Source: Paraeggerthella hongkongensis | Lineage (GTDB): Bacteria > Actinomycetota > Coriobacteriia > Coriobacteriales > Eggerthellaceae | Assembly: GCF_003340345.1 (NCBI RefSeq) | Contig: NZ_PPTQ01000004.1 | Location: forward strand, 62,001-126,000 | DNA length: 64,000 nucleotides | Direction of reading: 5' to 3' | In this document: piece after piece, positions 35,527-44,025 of the stretch | Layout: each line of letters opens with the position of its first letter | How positions within the stretch are numbered: the stretch's first letter is position 1 | Notes under the pieces: model-generated | Databases searched by the model: none | What the model saw: only the letters and a program-made list of their open reading frames with translations | Told to the model about the DNA's origin: nothing | Position numbers and translations under genes: made by a program

Positions 35527-36135
35527 CTATCGGGGCTGTTGCGCTTCGACGAACGCGTGAATCACCGAAACGGCTCCTTGCGCATCAAGCTGTCCGGAGT
35601 TGAGGCACAAGTCGTAATTGGAGGCTTGCCCCCATTGCTCGTCCGTGAAGTAGCGGTAGTAGCTGGCGCGCGCTTTGTCCACTTTGGCGATGCGCGCACG
35701 AGCTTCTTGTTCCGACAGGTTGTTGCGGCGCATGACGCGCTTGACGCGGGCGTCCATCGGGGCGCTGACGAACAGGCTGACCAAGCCCGGGTGCTTTGAA
35801 AGCACGTAGTCGGCGCAGCGGCCTACGATGACGCACGGTCCCTCGTCCGCTATGGATTTGAGAATGCCCACTTCCGCTTTGTAAATGCGCGCCGCGACGG
35901 GGTGTTCGATGTCCGTTCCGCAAAAAAAGTTGTTCGGGTTGAGCAGCAGCGGTCGCAGGGGCTTTTCGTCGAAGTCCGCGATAACGTCCCCGTCGAGGCC
36001 GCTTTCCTCGGCTATGCGCTTGAGCAGCAACTTGTCGTAGTAAGCGATGCCCAGCTCGTTTGCAAGGTGCTCGCCTATCTCGCGCCCTCCGCTGCCGTAT
36101 TCTCTGCTGATTGCGAATATCAGATGCTGGTCCAT
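35527..36135 (-). CDS. Cytidylate kinase-like P-loop protein
   Basis: 202 residues from ATG 36135, AAGGGG ahead. ISREYGSGGREIGEHLANELGI is the degenerate P-loop of the cytidylate-kinase-like family (AAA_26). Further motifs are YYDKLLLKRIAEESG and VIVGRCADYVL, with the nucleotide-lid RRNNLSEQEARARI. This family is widespread in anaerobes and distinct from housekeeping Cmk; the substrate is not established. Confidence 0.85.
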   Translation of the reverse strand: MDQHLIFAISREYGSGGREIGEHLANELGIAYYDKLLLKRIAEESGLDGDVIADFDEKPLRPLLLNPNNFFCGTDIEHPVAARIYKAEVGILKSIADEGPCVIVGRCADYVLSKHPGLVSLFVSAPMDARVKRVMRRNNLSEQEARARIAKVDKARASYYRYFTDEQWGQASNYDLCLNSGQLDAQGAVSVIHAFVEAQQPR

Positions 36136-36193
36136 GCAATCCCCTTCTTGCGTTTCGAGCGCGGACGTCTGTGGTATGCCGCTCATTGTACCA

Positions 36194-36268
36194 GTTCGGG
36201 CCCGCGTGCTGCGGGCCCGAACCAAGGGAGGGAATACGCTCGGCCGCTGCGGGAGCGCCGCGGCCGAG
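36194..36268. terminator. Two adjacent hairpins between kinase and reductase genes
   Basis: The first stem, GTTCGGGCCCGC (36194-36205), pairs with its complement after a 5-nt loop. A second GC-rich stem lies around 36239-36268. The second probably ends the minus-strand reductase transcript. Confidence 0.6.
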
Positions 36269-36286
36269 CCGGATGGACCGACGGCG

Positions 36287-38107
36287 CTATGCCGAGTAGG
36301 CAGCTGCGTTCGTTCCGGCAATGCGTCCGAACGTGTAGATGTCGGTCATCGAGCAGGAGCCCAGGCGGTTCGTGCCCATCTTGTGACCCGCCACTTCGCC
36401 GGCTGCATAGAAGCCCGGAATGGGCGCGCCCGTCTGGTCGAGCACCTGCGCGTCGGTGTTGATGTGCAGGCCGCCCATCGTGTAATGGACCGCGGGCTTG
36501 CAGGCCATCAGGTAGTACGGCCCCTCTTCGATGGGGTTCATCGTGCCGCGGTAGTTGAACTCGGGATCCTTGCCGTCCTTGCAGTACTGGTTCCAGGTGT
36601 CGATGGTCTTCTGCAGTTCGGCAGCGTCAACGCCCATCTGGCTGCACACGTCGTCGAGCGTGTCGCCCTTTGCGATGACCTTGCGAGCCAGAATGTTCTC
36701 GTACTCGTCGGCGTGCGTGACCAGCAGTCCTGTTTCGTCGGCGCCCTTCTGGTTGAACAGCAGGTAGCCCTTGCCGTCGCTTTGCTTCGTGATGGCGTTG
36801 GAAATGACGTCGCGGCGGTCGAGTTCTTCCACGAAGCGATCGCCTTCCTTGTTCACCATGATCGCCTGGTATTCCAGACGCACGTCGCCGACGTACAGCA
36901 GCGCGCCGGTCGAGGGGTCGCATACGGGATACGTCTGGATGTACTCCATGTCGATCAGGTTTGCTCCGGCTGCCTCGCCCATGGTGATGCCGTCGCCCGT
37001 TACGCCTACGGAGTCGGTGGACAGGATCTTGTCGTCCATGGCCGGGTTGTACTTCACGCGCATCTCGATGTTGGAGCCGAATCCACCGCTTGCCATGACC
37101 ACGGCTTTGCAGGCAACCGTGCTCTCTTCGCCGGTCACGGTGTTCTGCACCTTGACGCCGCTGATGGCGTCGCCGTTTTTCACCAGCTCAACGGCGCGCG
37201 TGCAGTCGACCAGCGTAATGTTGTCGATCTCGTTCACGCGCTTGGTCAGCTTGGTGGTCATCTCGGACCCCGAGTGCGTGATGGGGATGATGGAGCGCTT
37301 CGTGTTGTGCCCGCCGAACTGCATGAGGTCGTGCTTCCACGACACGCCGCCTTCGAAGGTGAGCCATTGCGAGCTTTCCAGCGCGCCGTCAGCGATCACC
37401 TGCACCAACGCCGGATCGCCCGCGTTGTCGCCGCCTTCAAGCATGTCCTTCGCCAGGGCTTCGGGGCTGTCGGCGATGCCCTCCTTTACCTGGATCCAGT
37501 TGCCCGGAACGGCCATCTCGCCGCCGGAAAGCGCGGTGTCGCCGCCCAGTACGCCCATTTTTTCCATCAAGACGACCTTCTTGCCGGCGTTCGCTGCGGA
37601 AATAGCCGCTGCGAATCCTGCACCGCCGGCTCCGATGACCACCACGTCGGTGGATTCGGGCAGCGTCGTCTCGTTCGCGTATTCGGCCTTGTCGCGCTTC
37701 TGCCATTCGCTCGACTTCTGCCCCAGGTCGTCCAGGGCGCTTGCCACGGCGCCGGTGAACGCCATGCTGGACAGCGTGGCTCCTGATACGGCGTCAACGT
37801 TGAGCGTCTGATTGTCGATGATCAGCTTGGTGAGTTTCTGCATGGCGACGTCGCCCATGCCCGGCGTTTCGCGCGAATCGAGCACGGTGATGCGGTCGAT
37901 GGCTCCGTCGGTTACCGACACCTCTACGTTGAACTCGCCATGCTTGCCCATGCCCGACCCGATTGCCGTGCTGGTTGCGCCGTCGCCGGCCGCTGCGTTC
38001 TTGGAGCCTGCTGTGCCGCTGGGCGCGCACCCGGCGAGTGCCAAAGTGCCGCCGAGCGCCGCTACGGCGCCGCCTGCAATGAACTGCCTACGCGAGAATC
38101 GTTCCAT
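36287..38107 (-). CDS. Tat-exported FMN/FAD reductase (flavocytochrome-c-like)
   Basis: 606 residues from ATG 38107 with a strong GGGAGG. Twin-arginine motif FSRRQFIAGG and lipobox-like ALAGC are present. An FMN-binding domain (about 55-140) carries DAVSGATLSS, the motif for covalent FMN attachment by ApbE. The FAD domain has VVVIGAGGAGFAAAISAANAG, ERAR-like KPAVHYTMGGLHINTDAQV and GFYAAGEVAGHKMG. Likely an extracytoplasmic reductase of a fumarate/urocanate/acrylate-like acceptor. Divergently transcribed from a membrane-LuxR gene that probably regulates it. Confidence 0.92.
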   Translation of the reverse strand: MERFSRRQFIAGGAVAALGGTLALAGCAPSGTAGSKNAAAGDGATSTAIGSGMGKHGEFNVEVSVTDGAIDRITVLDSRETPGMGDVAMQKLTKLIIDNQTLNVDAVSGATLSSMAFTGAVASALDDLGQKSSEWQKRDKAEYANETTLPESTDVVVIGAGGAGFAAAISAANAGKKVVLMEKMGVLGGDTALSGGEMAVPGNWIQVKEGIADSPEALAKDMLEGGDNAGDPALVQVIADGALESSQWLTFEGGVSWKHDLMQFGGHNTKRSIIPITHSGSEMTTKLTKRVNEIDNITLVDCTRAVELVKNGDAISGVKVQNTVTGEESTVACKAVVMASGGFGSNIEMRVKYNPAMDDKILSTDSVGVTGDGITMGEAAGANLIDMEYIQTYPVCDPSTGALLYVGDVRLEYQAIMVNKEGDRFVEELDRRDVISNAITKQSDGKGYLLFNQKGADETGLLVTHADEYENILARKVIAKGDTLDDVCSQMGVDAAELQKTIDTWNQYCKDGKDPEFNYRGTMNPIEEGPYYLMACKPAVHYTMGGLHINTDAQVLDQTGAPIPGFYAAGEVAGHKMGTNRLGSCSMTDIYTFGRIAGTNAAAYSA

Positions 38108-38478
38108 GTGTATAGTCCTCCCTACAAATCCCGTCCCGCTGCTTCGCGGGTTGCTCCTTTTGCATGCGGGTCCGTCGGATGTTGCCGAGCGTTGGCCGCA
38201 CACGCCCGCCTCAGCTTGGCGAACGTTCGCAACCGTGCCGCAATGCCTCTCCAAAATGCCGCGATGAGCCGCGTCGCGCAATTGTCCGCGTAGGTTAAAT
38301 GCGTAACCCTTGCTATAACCCTCTTTCGCCATCAGGTTCTTTTGGCTATGATGAACCGCGGCTAGGGAGTTGAAGCTGCACTGCTTCGCCGCCCGGGCGC
38401 AGGGGCGCCGAAGCCCTTGGACGTTTCACCGGTTGGTGCTGCATCGCACCGCCGTTCCACTTGTTTGGGGAGGAAACC
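38108..38478. promoter_or_regulatory. Divergent regulatory region of reductase and LuxR genes
   Basis: 371 nt holding the leaders of both genes. No gene or clear operator dyad is seen. It must contain two outward promoters; candidate -10s are weak (TATAAC near 38314 on the plus strand). Confidence 0.6.
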
Positions 38479-39909
38479 GTGGAAAGCGTGGAGAAGCAAG
38501 GGTTCGCCCAGCGGTGGAAAGCCATATTCGGGCGCGTGGCGATCATCCCGTTCGTGTTCTTCGGGGTTGGCCTGTACCGCGCGTGGATTGCGACGCTTTT
38601 CCGCTACGAGGCGTTTCCCACCATTACCGTGTTCGACTACTTTTTGTTCGAAGCCGCTATTGGCGTGGTGTCGTTGGTGCTTGCTTTCGCTGCTCGGCGC
38701 GTGGCGCCCCTCTGGGCGAACAAGCCCGCCGTGATCGCAACGGGCGCCAGCATGACGGGCGGCTCGGCTCTTGTCGTGATCGCTTGCTTCTTCGTTCCGT
38801 TCGAGCCTTTGAAGGTGGCCGGATTGCTGCTTGCCGGTGGCGGTTTGGGATCCCTGATTCTTATGTGGGCGGAATTCTACGGGTCGCTCAACCCGCTTCG
38901 CGTGGCGCTGTACCATGCTATCGCCATCTTCGTGGGCGAGGTGGTGAAGTGGCTGTTTCTGGGGATGTCCGTTCCGTACCTGGCGTTTTTCGCCGTGGTC
39001 TTGCCGCCGATCTGCCTGGCGTGCGTCCGTTCGAGCATGCGCCGGCTGCCCGACCGCGATCTTCCGCGTGCCGTGCGCGAAGGCGATGTGAAAACCATAC
39101 CCTGGAAGCCCATCTTCCTTATGGCCACCTGCACGTTCGCAGCGGCTTTCGGCGCGCTGCCCATGCAGCCGCTGGTGCCCGGCAATATCGTGGGCGCGCT
39201 GTTCGTGACGGGGCTCGTGTTCTTCGGCGTGCTGTCCGCATCGCGCTGGTTCAACTTCGACACTATTTACCAGTTGGCATTTCCACTGTTCATCGTGGGA
39301 TTTTTGTTCGTTATGCCCTCGTTTGCCGGCAGCGCTCAAATTATGGCGCTGTGCTACGACGCCGGGTACACGATGCTGTCCATGTACATCATGATCGTCA
39401 TGAGCAACATCACGTACCGCTTCGGCGTGAACGCGGTGTGGATCAACGGCATCGAGCGCGGCATTCGCTACCTTGTTGAGCTTTTGGGGTGGCTGACGTT
39501 TGCGGGCGCTTCGGCGTACCTGGGCAGCGCCGATACGAGCATGGTGTACAACGGGATTGTGGTGGCCGTTGTGGTCGCGTTCTTGGTGATCTTCTTCACC
39601 GAGCGTGGGCTTTCGGCGAAATGGGGCGTTGCTCTGAACGACGACCAGATGGAAAGCGGCCCCGCCGAAGGTCGCACGGCTATGCGCGTGTCGGACCTTT
39701 CTCGCGTGTACAGCTTGAGTCCTCGCGAAGAAGAAGTGCTGCAGCTTTTGGCCCAACGCGCCACGGTCGCGGAGATCGAAGAGGCGCTGTACGTGTCCCA
39801 GGGCACGGTGAAAGCCCATATCAACCATATTTACCGGAAGCTGGGCATTCACAGTAAAGCCGAATTGTTCGGTTTGCTTGACAGCCCTGAAAAGCCGGCA
39901 AGGCGCTAG
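38479..39909 (+). CDS. Membrane-embedded LuxR-family regulator
   Basis: 476 residues from a GTG at 38479, five nt after GGGGAGG (a TTG at 38461 is less likely). Some 10-12 hydrophobic segments fill residues 10-395 (e.g. VAIIPFVFFGVGLY, VVAVVVAFLVIFF). A C-terminal LuxR helix-turn-helix follows: LSPREEEVLQLLAQ, then VSQGTVKAHINHIYRKLGIHSKAE (split across the recognition helix). This architecture, a transporter-like sensor fused to LuxR HTH, recurs next to reductases in Eggerthellaceae. Likely senses a substrate and activates the divergent reductase. Confidence 0.9.
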   Translation: MESVEKQGFAQRWKAIFGRVAIIPFVFFGVGLYRAWIATLFRYEAFPTITVFDYFLFEAAIGVVSLVLAFAARRVAPLWANKPAVIATGASMTGGSALVVIACFFVPFEPLKVAGLLLAGGGLGSLILMWAEFYGSLNPLRVALYHAIAIFVGEVVKWLFLGMSVPYLAFFAVVLPPICLACVRSSMRRLPDRDLPRAVREGDVKTIPWKPIFLMATCTFAAAFGALPMQPLVPGNIVGALFVTGLVFFGVLSASRWFNFDTIYQLAFPLFIVGFLFVMPSFAGSAQIMALCYDAGYTMLSMYIMIVMSNITYRFGVNAVWINGIERGIRYLVELLGWLTFAGASAYLGSADTSMVYNGIVVAVVVAFLVIFFTERGLSAKWGVALNDDQMESGPAEGRTAMRVSDLSRVYSLSPREEEVLQLLAQRATVAEIEEALYVSQGTVKAHINHIYRKLGIHSKAELFGLLDSPEKPARR

Positions 39910-40017
39910 CCGGCGGGGGTGTGGGCCTGGCGGGCGATGGCGGCGCGTCGGCGCTGCGAGGCGCCGCCATCGCGGAGTGCGAACTGGCGCCCCGCCCCGC
40001 TGGGCTGGCGTCCTATG

Positions 40018-40048
40018 CGAAAGGCCCGCAACGTGAGCGGGCCTTTCG
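40018..40048. terminator. Terminator between LuxR gene and agcS
   Basis: A 12-bp perfect stem CGAAAGGCCCGC (40018-40029) with 40037-40048, in the convergent gap. Confidence 0.78.
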
Positions 40049-40073
40049 CGGAAGTGCGGAGAGTTTTAGCGAG

Positions 40074-41591
40074 CTAGTTCTTCGATCCCAGACGATCGGT
40101 CAATGCGTCCAGGGGCGGGATGTCCCAGTTGTCGCCGATCAGGTGAGGTTCCATACCGTCTTCGTCACCCGCGGCTTTCAGGCGCGCGAAGTAATCCTTC
40201 GTCTCCTTCGCCACCACGCCAGACAGGGCGATAAGGGCGATCATGTTCGGCAGGGCCATCAAGCCGTTGAAGATGTCGGCGATGGTCCATACGGCAGCAA
40301 CCGTCATGTACGGGCCGATGAACACGGCGGCAATGTAGAGCCAGCGGTACACCTTCACGGATTTCATGTTGCCGTTGCTGAAGTACTCCAGGCAACGCTC
40401 ACCGTAGTAGTCCCAACCGAGAATGGTGGTGAAGCCGAACAGAACCAGGCACGCCATCAGCACGAACGACACGATCTCGCCCGGGATGAACGGCAGGCCG
40501 GCCTGGAACGCTGCCGTGGTAACGGCGGCTCCCTCAAGGCCGGGGATCTGGTAGGCGCCCGTCATGACCAGGGCAAGGCCCGTCATGGAGCATACGACGA
40601 TGGTGTCCAAGAACGTGCCGGTCATGGACACGAGGCCCTGACGCACCGGCTCTTTCGTCTGAGCGGCCGCCGCGGCGATCGGAGCGGAGCCAAGGCCGGC
40701 CTCGTTCGAGAAGATGCCGCGTGCGATACCCTTCTGCATAGCGATGATGATGGCACCCAACGCACCGCCGGCAGCTGCCTGCAGACCGAACGCGCTTTCG
40801 AAGATGGTCACGAACGCGCCGGGAACCTTGTCGAGGTTCGTGAAGATCAGCAGCAGCGAGAAGCCTACGTACAGCACCACCATGGCGGGAATGACGCGCT
40901 CGGAAACCTTCGCGATGCGCTTGAGGCCGCCGATGACCACCAGGCCCACCAGCACGGCCAGCACGAGCGAGCCGATAACGGTGAAGATGGAGTAGTCCAT
41001 GCCCAGGATGCTGACCGTCATGGACTTATTGGGATCAAAGAAGCCGGTGATGGCCGTCGAAATCGAGTTCACCTGCGTGAACGTGCCGATGCCGAACAAA
41101 CCAACGCACATGCCGAAGAACGCGAACATCTTGGCGAGCCAACGCCAGTTGCGCCCCATGCCGCGCTCGATGTAGTAGAACGGACCGCCCAGCACGTGCC
41201 CCGTCTTCTTGTCGACGCTGCGGTACTTGACGGCAAGCAGGCCCTCCGAGTATTTCGTCGCCATGCCGAACAGCGCTGCAAGCCACATCCAGAACATCGC
41301 ACCCGGGCCGCCGGCTACGATAGCCGTGGCCACGCCCACGATGTTGCCCGTGCCGATGGTGGCCGAAAGCGCGGTGCACAATGCGCCGAAGCTGGTCACT
41401 TCGCCGGTGCCGTCTTTTTCGTTCTTCACCATGTAGCGCAGTGCGCGGGGCAGCTGGCTGAACTGGACGCCGCGCAGGCGCACCGTCAGCAGAATGCCTC
41501 CGAACAAGATGAGCACCATGAGGGGAACGCCCCAGATGAAGTCATCGATGGCGACCAACATATCGTTGATCGTGCTGAAAAACCCTTCCAC
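40074..41591 (-). CDS. Alanine/glycine:cation symporter (AgcS family)
   Basis: 505 residues from a GTG at 41591 after AAAGGAGGA. About 11 membrane segments, with family motifs GVQFSQLPRALRYM, SFGALCTALSATIGTGNIVGVA (seen in two parts) and FSNEAGLGSAPIAAAAAQT. A sodium/proton-coupled uptake system for glycine or alanine. A glycine riboswitch lies in its leader, which makes glycine the best substrate guess. Confidence 0.93.
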   Translation of the reverse strand: MEGFFSTINDMLVAIDDFIWGVPLMVLILFGGILLTVRLRGVQFSQLPRALRYMVKNEKDGTGEVTSFGALCTALSATIGTGNIVGVATAIVAGGPGAMFWMWLAALFGMATKYSEGLLAVKYRSVDKKTGHVLGGPFYYIERGMGRNWRWLAKMFAFFGMCVGLFGIGTFTQVNSISTAITGFFDPNKSMTVSILGMDYSIFTVIGSLVLAVLVGLVVIGGLKRIAKVSERVIPAMVVLYVGFSLLLIFTNLDKVPGAFVTIFESAFGLQAAAGGALGAIIIAMQKGIARGIFSNEAGLGSAPIAAAAAQTKEPVRQGLVSMTGTFLDTIVVCSMTGLALVMTGAYQIPGLEGAAVTTAAFQAGLPFIPGEIVSFVLMACLVLFGFTTILGWDYYGERCLEYFSNGNMKSVKVYRWLYIAAVFIGPYMTVAAVWTIADIFNGLMALPNMIALIALSGVVAKETKDYFARLKAAGDEDGMEPHLIGDNWDIPPLDALTDRLGSKN

Positions 41592-41728
41592 CAGTTTCCT
41601 CCTTTATGCATGTACGTACGTGCAACTTCTGTAGCCTCGCAACAACGCGGAACAAGGCCGAACAGGAGGATATGCAAGGGGAAACCAAGGAAAGCGAGCG
41701 CCGCCTAACGCGACGAACTCGTAGCTTA

Positions 41729-41845
41729 GCTCTGTCCTTTTGCCTGAGAGTTTCAACGGTGCTGCGCGTGGATCGCGTCCACGTTCGCGTATGCATTCCG
41801 CCTTGCCCCTTCGGCACCCGATAGCCGGGATTCTCCAGAGGCCCC
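41729..41845 (-). ncRNA. Glycine riboswitch, single aptamer
   Basis: Minus-strand sequence carries the conserved elements in order: CTCTGGAGA, GGGTGCCGAAGGGGCAAG, a variable stem of about 50 nt, and AAACTCTCAGGCAAAAGGAC followed by AGAGC. This is the glycine aptamer consensus. Only one aptamer is evident. It ends ~140 nt before the agcS start, leaving room for an expression platform. It probably couples glycine level to agcS expression. Confidence 0.93.
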
Positions 41846-42184
41846 TTCCGCGTCCTGTCTCGTAAGATTCAGGACGTATCAACGGGGTACGCTATGAAAT
41901 TGTGGGCACATTGTAGCAGGTAACAGTTTGGTTGTGAACGAAAAGAAAGGCTTGCGACCTGAAAATTTGCGCTGTGCGGTTGGTCGGAGCCTTTGAATCA
42001 ACGCATCTCGTGTTGGCGGCAGCTTTTCGCACTTCCCCTAAAACACCAGTTCAGCAGCATCCCCCGCAGCGGGGCAGGGCATCTTCCTCCGAAGTTCTTT
42101 CGCGGTGGGTGATTTCCCGACCGCGCGGGAAGCGCTGATTGCAGGCGCGTGCACCCGGGTGACGTCCAGACAATCCCGCCGTCC
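41846..42184. other. Gene-free interval between riboswitch and IS element
   Basis: About 340 nt. The side nearest the riboswitch should hold the agcS promoter. A 16-bp sequence TAAAACACCAGTTCAG at 42039-42054 also occurs in the origin region at 3218-3233. GC-rich dyads lie near 42055-42080. No gene seen. Confidence 0.6.
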
Positions 42185-43881
42185 TGTCAAAACGGACGAG
42201 TTTTGCTGGTCCTCAAGCAAGGATAAATGATCCTTGCAGCTCTGTGATCTGGTGCGATGTAAAACGCGCTTGGGGGAAGGTGTCTTCGAAGGCGGAAAAT
42301 CGCCGCAAAACGGGGGTGCGGCAAGAAGTTGGACCGCCCGAGGGCGGTCCACGACCGATCGAACGGCCCCGAAGGGGCCGTGAGGAGGGAGCCGCATGTA
42401 CACGGAGCGCGAGAAGGTCAGGTACGTCGAGATGATGTGGGCCGAAGGGCTCACGCCCTGCGCCGCGCAGCGCAAATGGGGCCGCCCCACGAGGGAGGCG
42501 CTGAGGAGATGGGAGAGGCAGGCCGAGCGCGGGGAGCTTCCCGCCGAGACGCCCCGGGCGCGAGCCGAGCACGCGCCCCGCTCCCATTACCCCGAGGCGA
42601 CCAGGGAGGAGGCCGTGCGCCTCTACCGCCTGGGCGAGAAGCCCGCCCACATCGCCCGGCGCCTCGGCATCGGCAACGCGAGCATCGTGAGGAGATGGGA
42701 CGCGAGGGCCCGGAAGCGCGCTATCCTGTCCGAGACGGGCGCGCGGGACGCGCCGCGCGAGAAGGAGCGGAAGGAGCTGCGGGGCATGGTCGAGGCATCG
42801 GGGTCGGAAGACGAGGCGGCCCGGCTCCGGGCCGACCTGGAGGAGGCGCTTCTCGAGGTCGCGGCGTACAAGGAGCTGATGCGCGACCCAAAAGCCGCAG
42901 GCCCGGAGAGCCTCTCGAAGAGGCGGCTCGTCGGGTTAGGAGAGAAGCTGAGGCGGGACTCCGGGTGCTCCCTGGCCCGGATCTTGACGTTCTTGGGCAT
43001 CTCGAAGAGTACCTACCACTACCACCGGGCGAGGCTCGATAGCCCGTCCGGCATGCCGGACGGGGGCTTCGACGAGGCCGTGGTCGAGGCGTTCTCGAGG
43101 AACGGGGGGATCTACGGCTACCGGCGCCTCAGAGCGGAGCTCGAGGGCGAGGGCGTGCGCGCCCCCGAGCGCAAGGTGCGCGAGGCGATGGCCAGGCTCG
43201 GCCTCGTCGCCCGCTGCTCGAGGTCGGAGAGGAAGTGGAGCTCCTACAAGGGCGAGATCTCGGACGCCCCGGACAACCTGCTCGTCGGAAGCCGCGGGCG
43301 CCACGACTTCTCGGCGGGCGCGCCCGACGAGGTGTGGCTCACCGACATCACCGAGATGAAGGGCCGCGACGGCAAGCTCTACCTGTCCGTCATCGTCGAC
43401 TGCTTCGACGGCAAGGCCGTCGCCTGGCGGGCGTCGACGAGCCCGAACGCGGAGCTCGCGGACTCCACGCTCCGCGACGCGATCGCGACGCTCGAGGAGG
43501 GCCGGCGCCCGATCGTCCACTCCGACCGCGGCGCGCACTACCGCTGGAAGGGGTGGATCGCGCTGTGCGAGGAGGCGGGGCTCGTGCGCTCGATGTCGCG
43601 CAAGGGGCACAGCCCCGACAACGCGGCGTGCGAGGGCTTCTTCGGCCGGGCGAAGGTGGAGCTCTTCCATTCGCTCGTCCGCGCGGGGGCTTCGGTCTCG
43701 GAGCTCTTCGAAGCCGTGGAGAGGTACATGCGGTGGTACAATGACGGCCGTCTCAAGGCGTTCAAGTCAGATGGCGGAAGAGCATCCTACGAGACCATCC
43801 GCGATCGCCGCAAAAGGCTCGGGCTGGCAGCCTGAGCAGTCCAAGAATCCTGCCGCACCCCCAAACTCGCTTGTTTTGACA
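42185..43881 (+). mobile_element. Complete IS3-family insertion sequence
   Basis: 1697 bp bounded by imperfect inverted repeats: TGTCAAAACGGACGAGTTT at 42185-42203 and its near-complement AAACTCGCTTGTTTTGACA at 43863-43881 (16 of 19 positions match). Ends are TG...CA as in IS3 elements. One intact transposase gene. No target duplication is visible in the flanking 3-5 bases. It is GC-richer than its surroundings. Confidence 0.9.
42396..43835 (+). CDS. IS3-family transposase, OrfA and OrfB in one frame
   Basis: 479 residues. The N-terminal ~150 residues hold two helix-turn-helix-like segments (ATREEAVRLYRLGEKP, HIARRLGIGNASIVRRW) and a coiled coil. The C-terminal half is an rve integrase fold with DDE residues in WLTDITEM, VHSDRGAHY and ACEGFFGRAK. 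IS3 elements usually need a -1 frameshift to make OrfAB; here the reading frame is continuous, so full transposase could be made directly. No stop or frame break is seen, so it is probably active. Confidence 0.93.
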   Translation: MYTEREKVRYVEMMWAEGLTPCAAQRKWGRPTREALRRWERQAERGELPAETPRARAEHAPRSHYPEATREEAVRLYRLGEKPAHIARRLGIGNASIVRRWDARARKRAILSETGARDAPREKERKELRGMVEASGSEDEAARLRADLEEALLEVAAYKELMRDPKAAGPESLSKRRLVGLGEKLRRDSGCSLARILTFLGISKSTYHYHRARLDSPSGMPDGGFDEAVVEAFSRNGGIYGYRRLRAELEGEGVRAPERKVREAMARLGLVARCSRSERKWSSYKGEISDAPDNLLVGSRGRHDFSAGAPDEVWLTDITEMKGRDGKLYLSVIVDCFDGKAVAWRASTSPNAELADSTLRDAIATLEEGRRPIVHSDRGAHYRWKGWIALCEEAGLVRSMSRKGHSPDNAACEGFFGRAKVELFHSLVRAGASVSELFEAVERYMRWYNDGRLKAFKSDGGRASYETIRDRRKRLGLAA

Positions 43882-44025
43882 GAGCGGCGGGTCGCGACGA
43901 CCGCCGAGTGGGGATGGCGCGCCCTGCGGCCTCGAGTGAGGCATGCGCCTGCGGCCATGGGTTGGGCGGGCGGCCCTGGACGCGCGCGGCGCGGCGACGA
44001 TCCGCCGCGCCGGCAACGCGGGTTC

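Noticed and set aside
36047-37786. A 579-codon plus-strand open frame over the reductase at 36287-38107
   Set aside because: Shadow of the real flavoprotein on the other strand; no ribosome site or domains.
39921-41708. A 595-codon plus-strand open frame across agcS
   Set aside because: Antiparallel shadow of the symporter; His/Gln/Arg-rich translation with no family pattern.
41846-42184. Second glycine aptamer
   Set aside because: Only one set of conserved glycine-aptamer elements is visible; the remaining leader lacks them.
42329-43042. An overlapping 237-codon frame at the start of the IS element
   Set aside because: High-GC alternate frame; the main frame carries the transposase motifs and OrfA-OrfB are already continuous, so no frameshift product is needed.
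42185-43881. Target-site duplication for the IS
   Set aside because: Bases next to the two ends (CGTCC and GAGCG) do not match.
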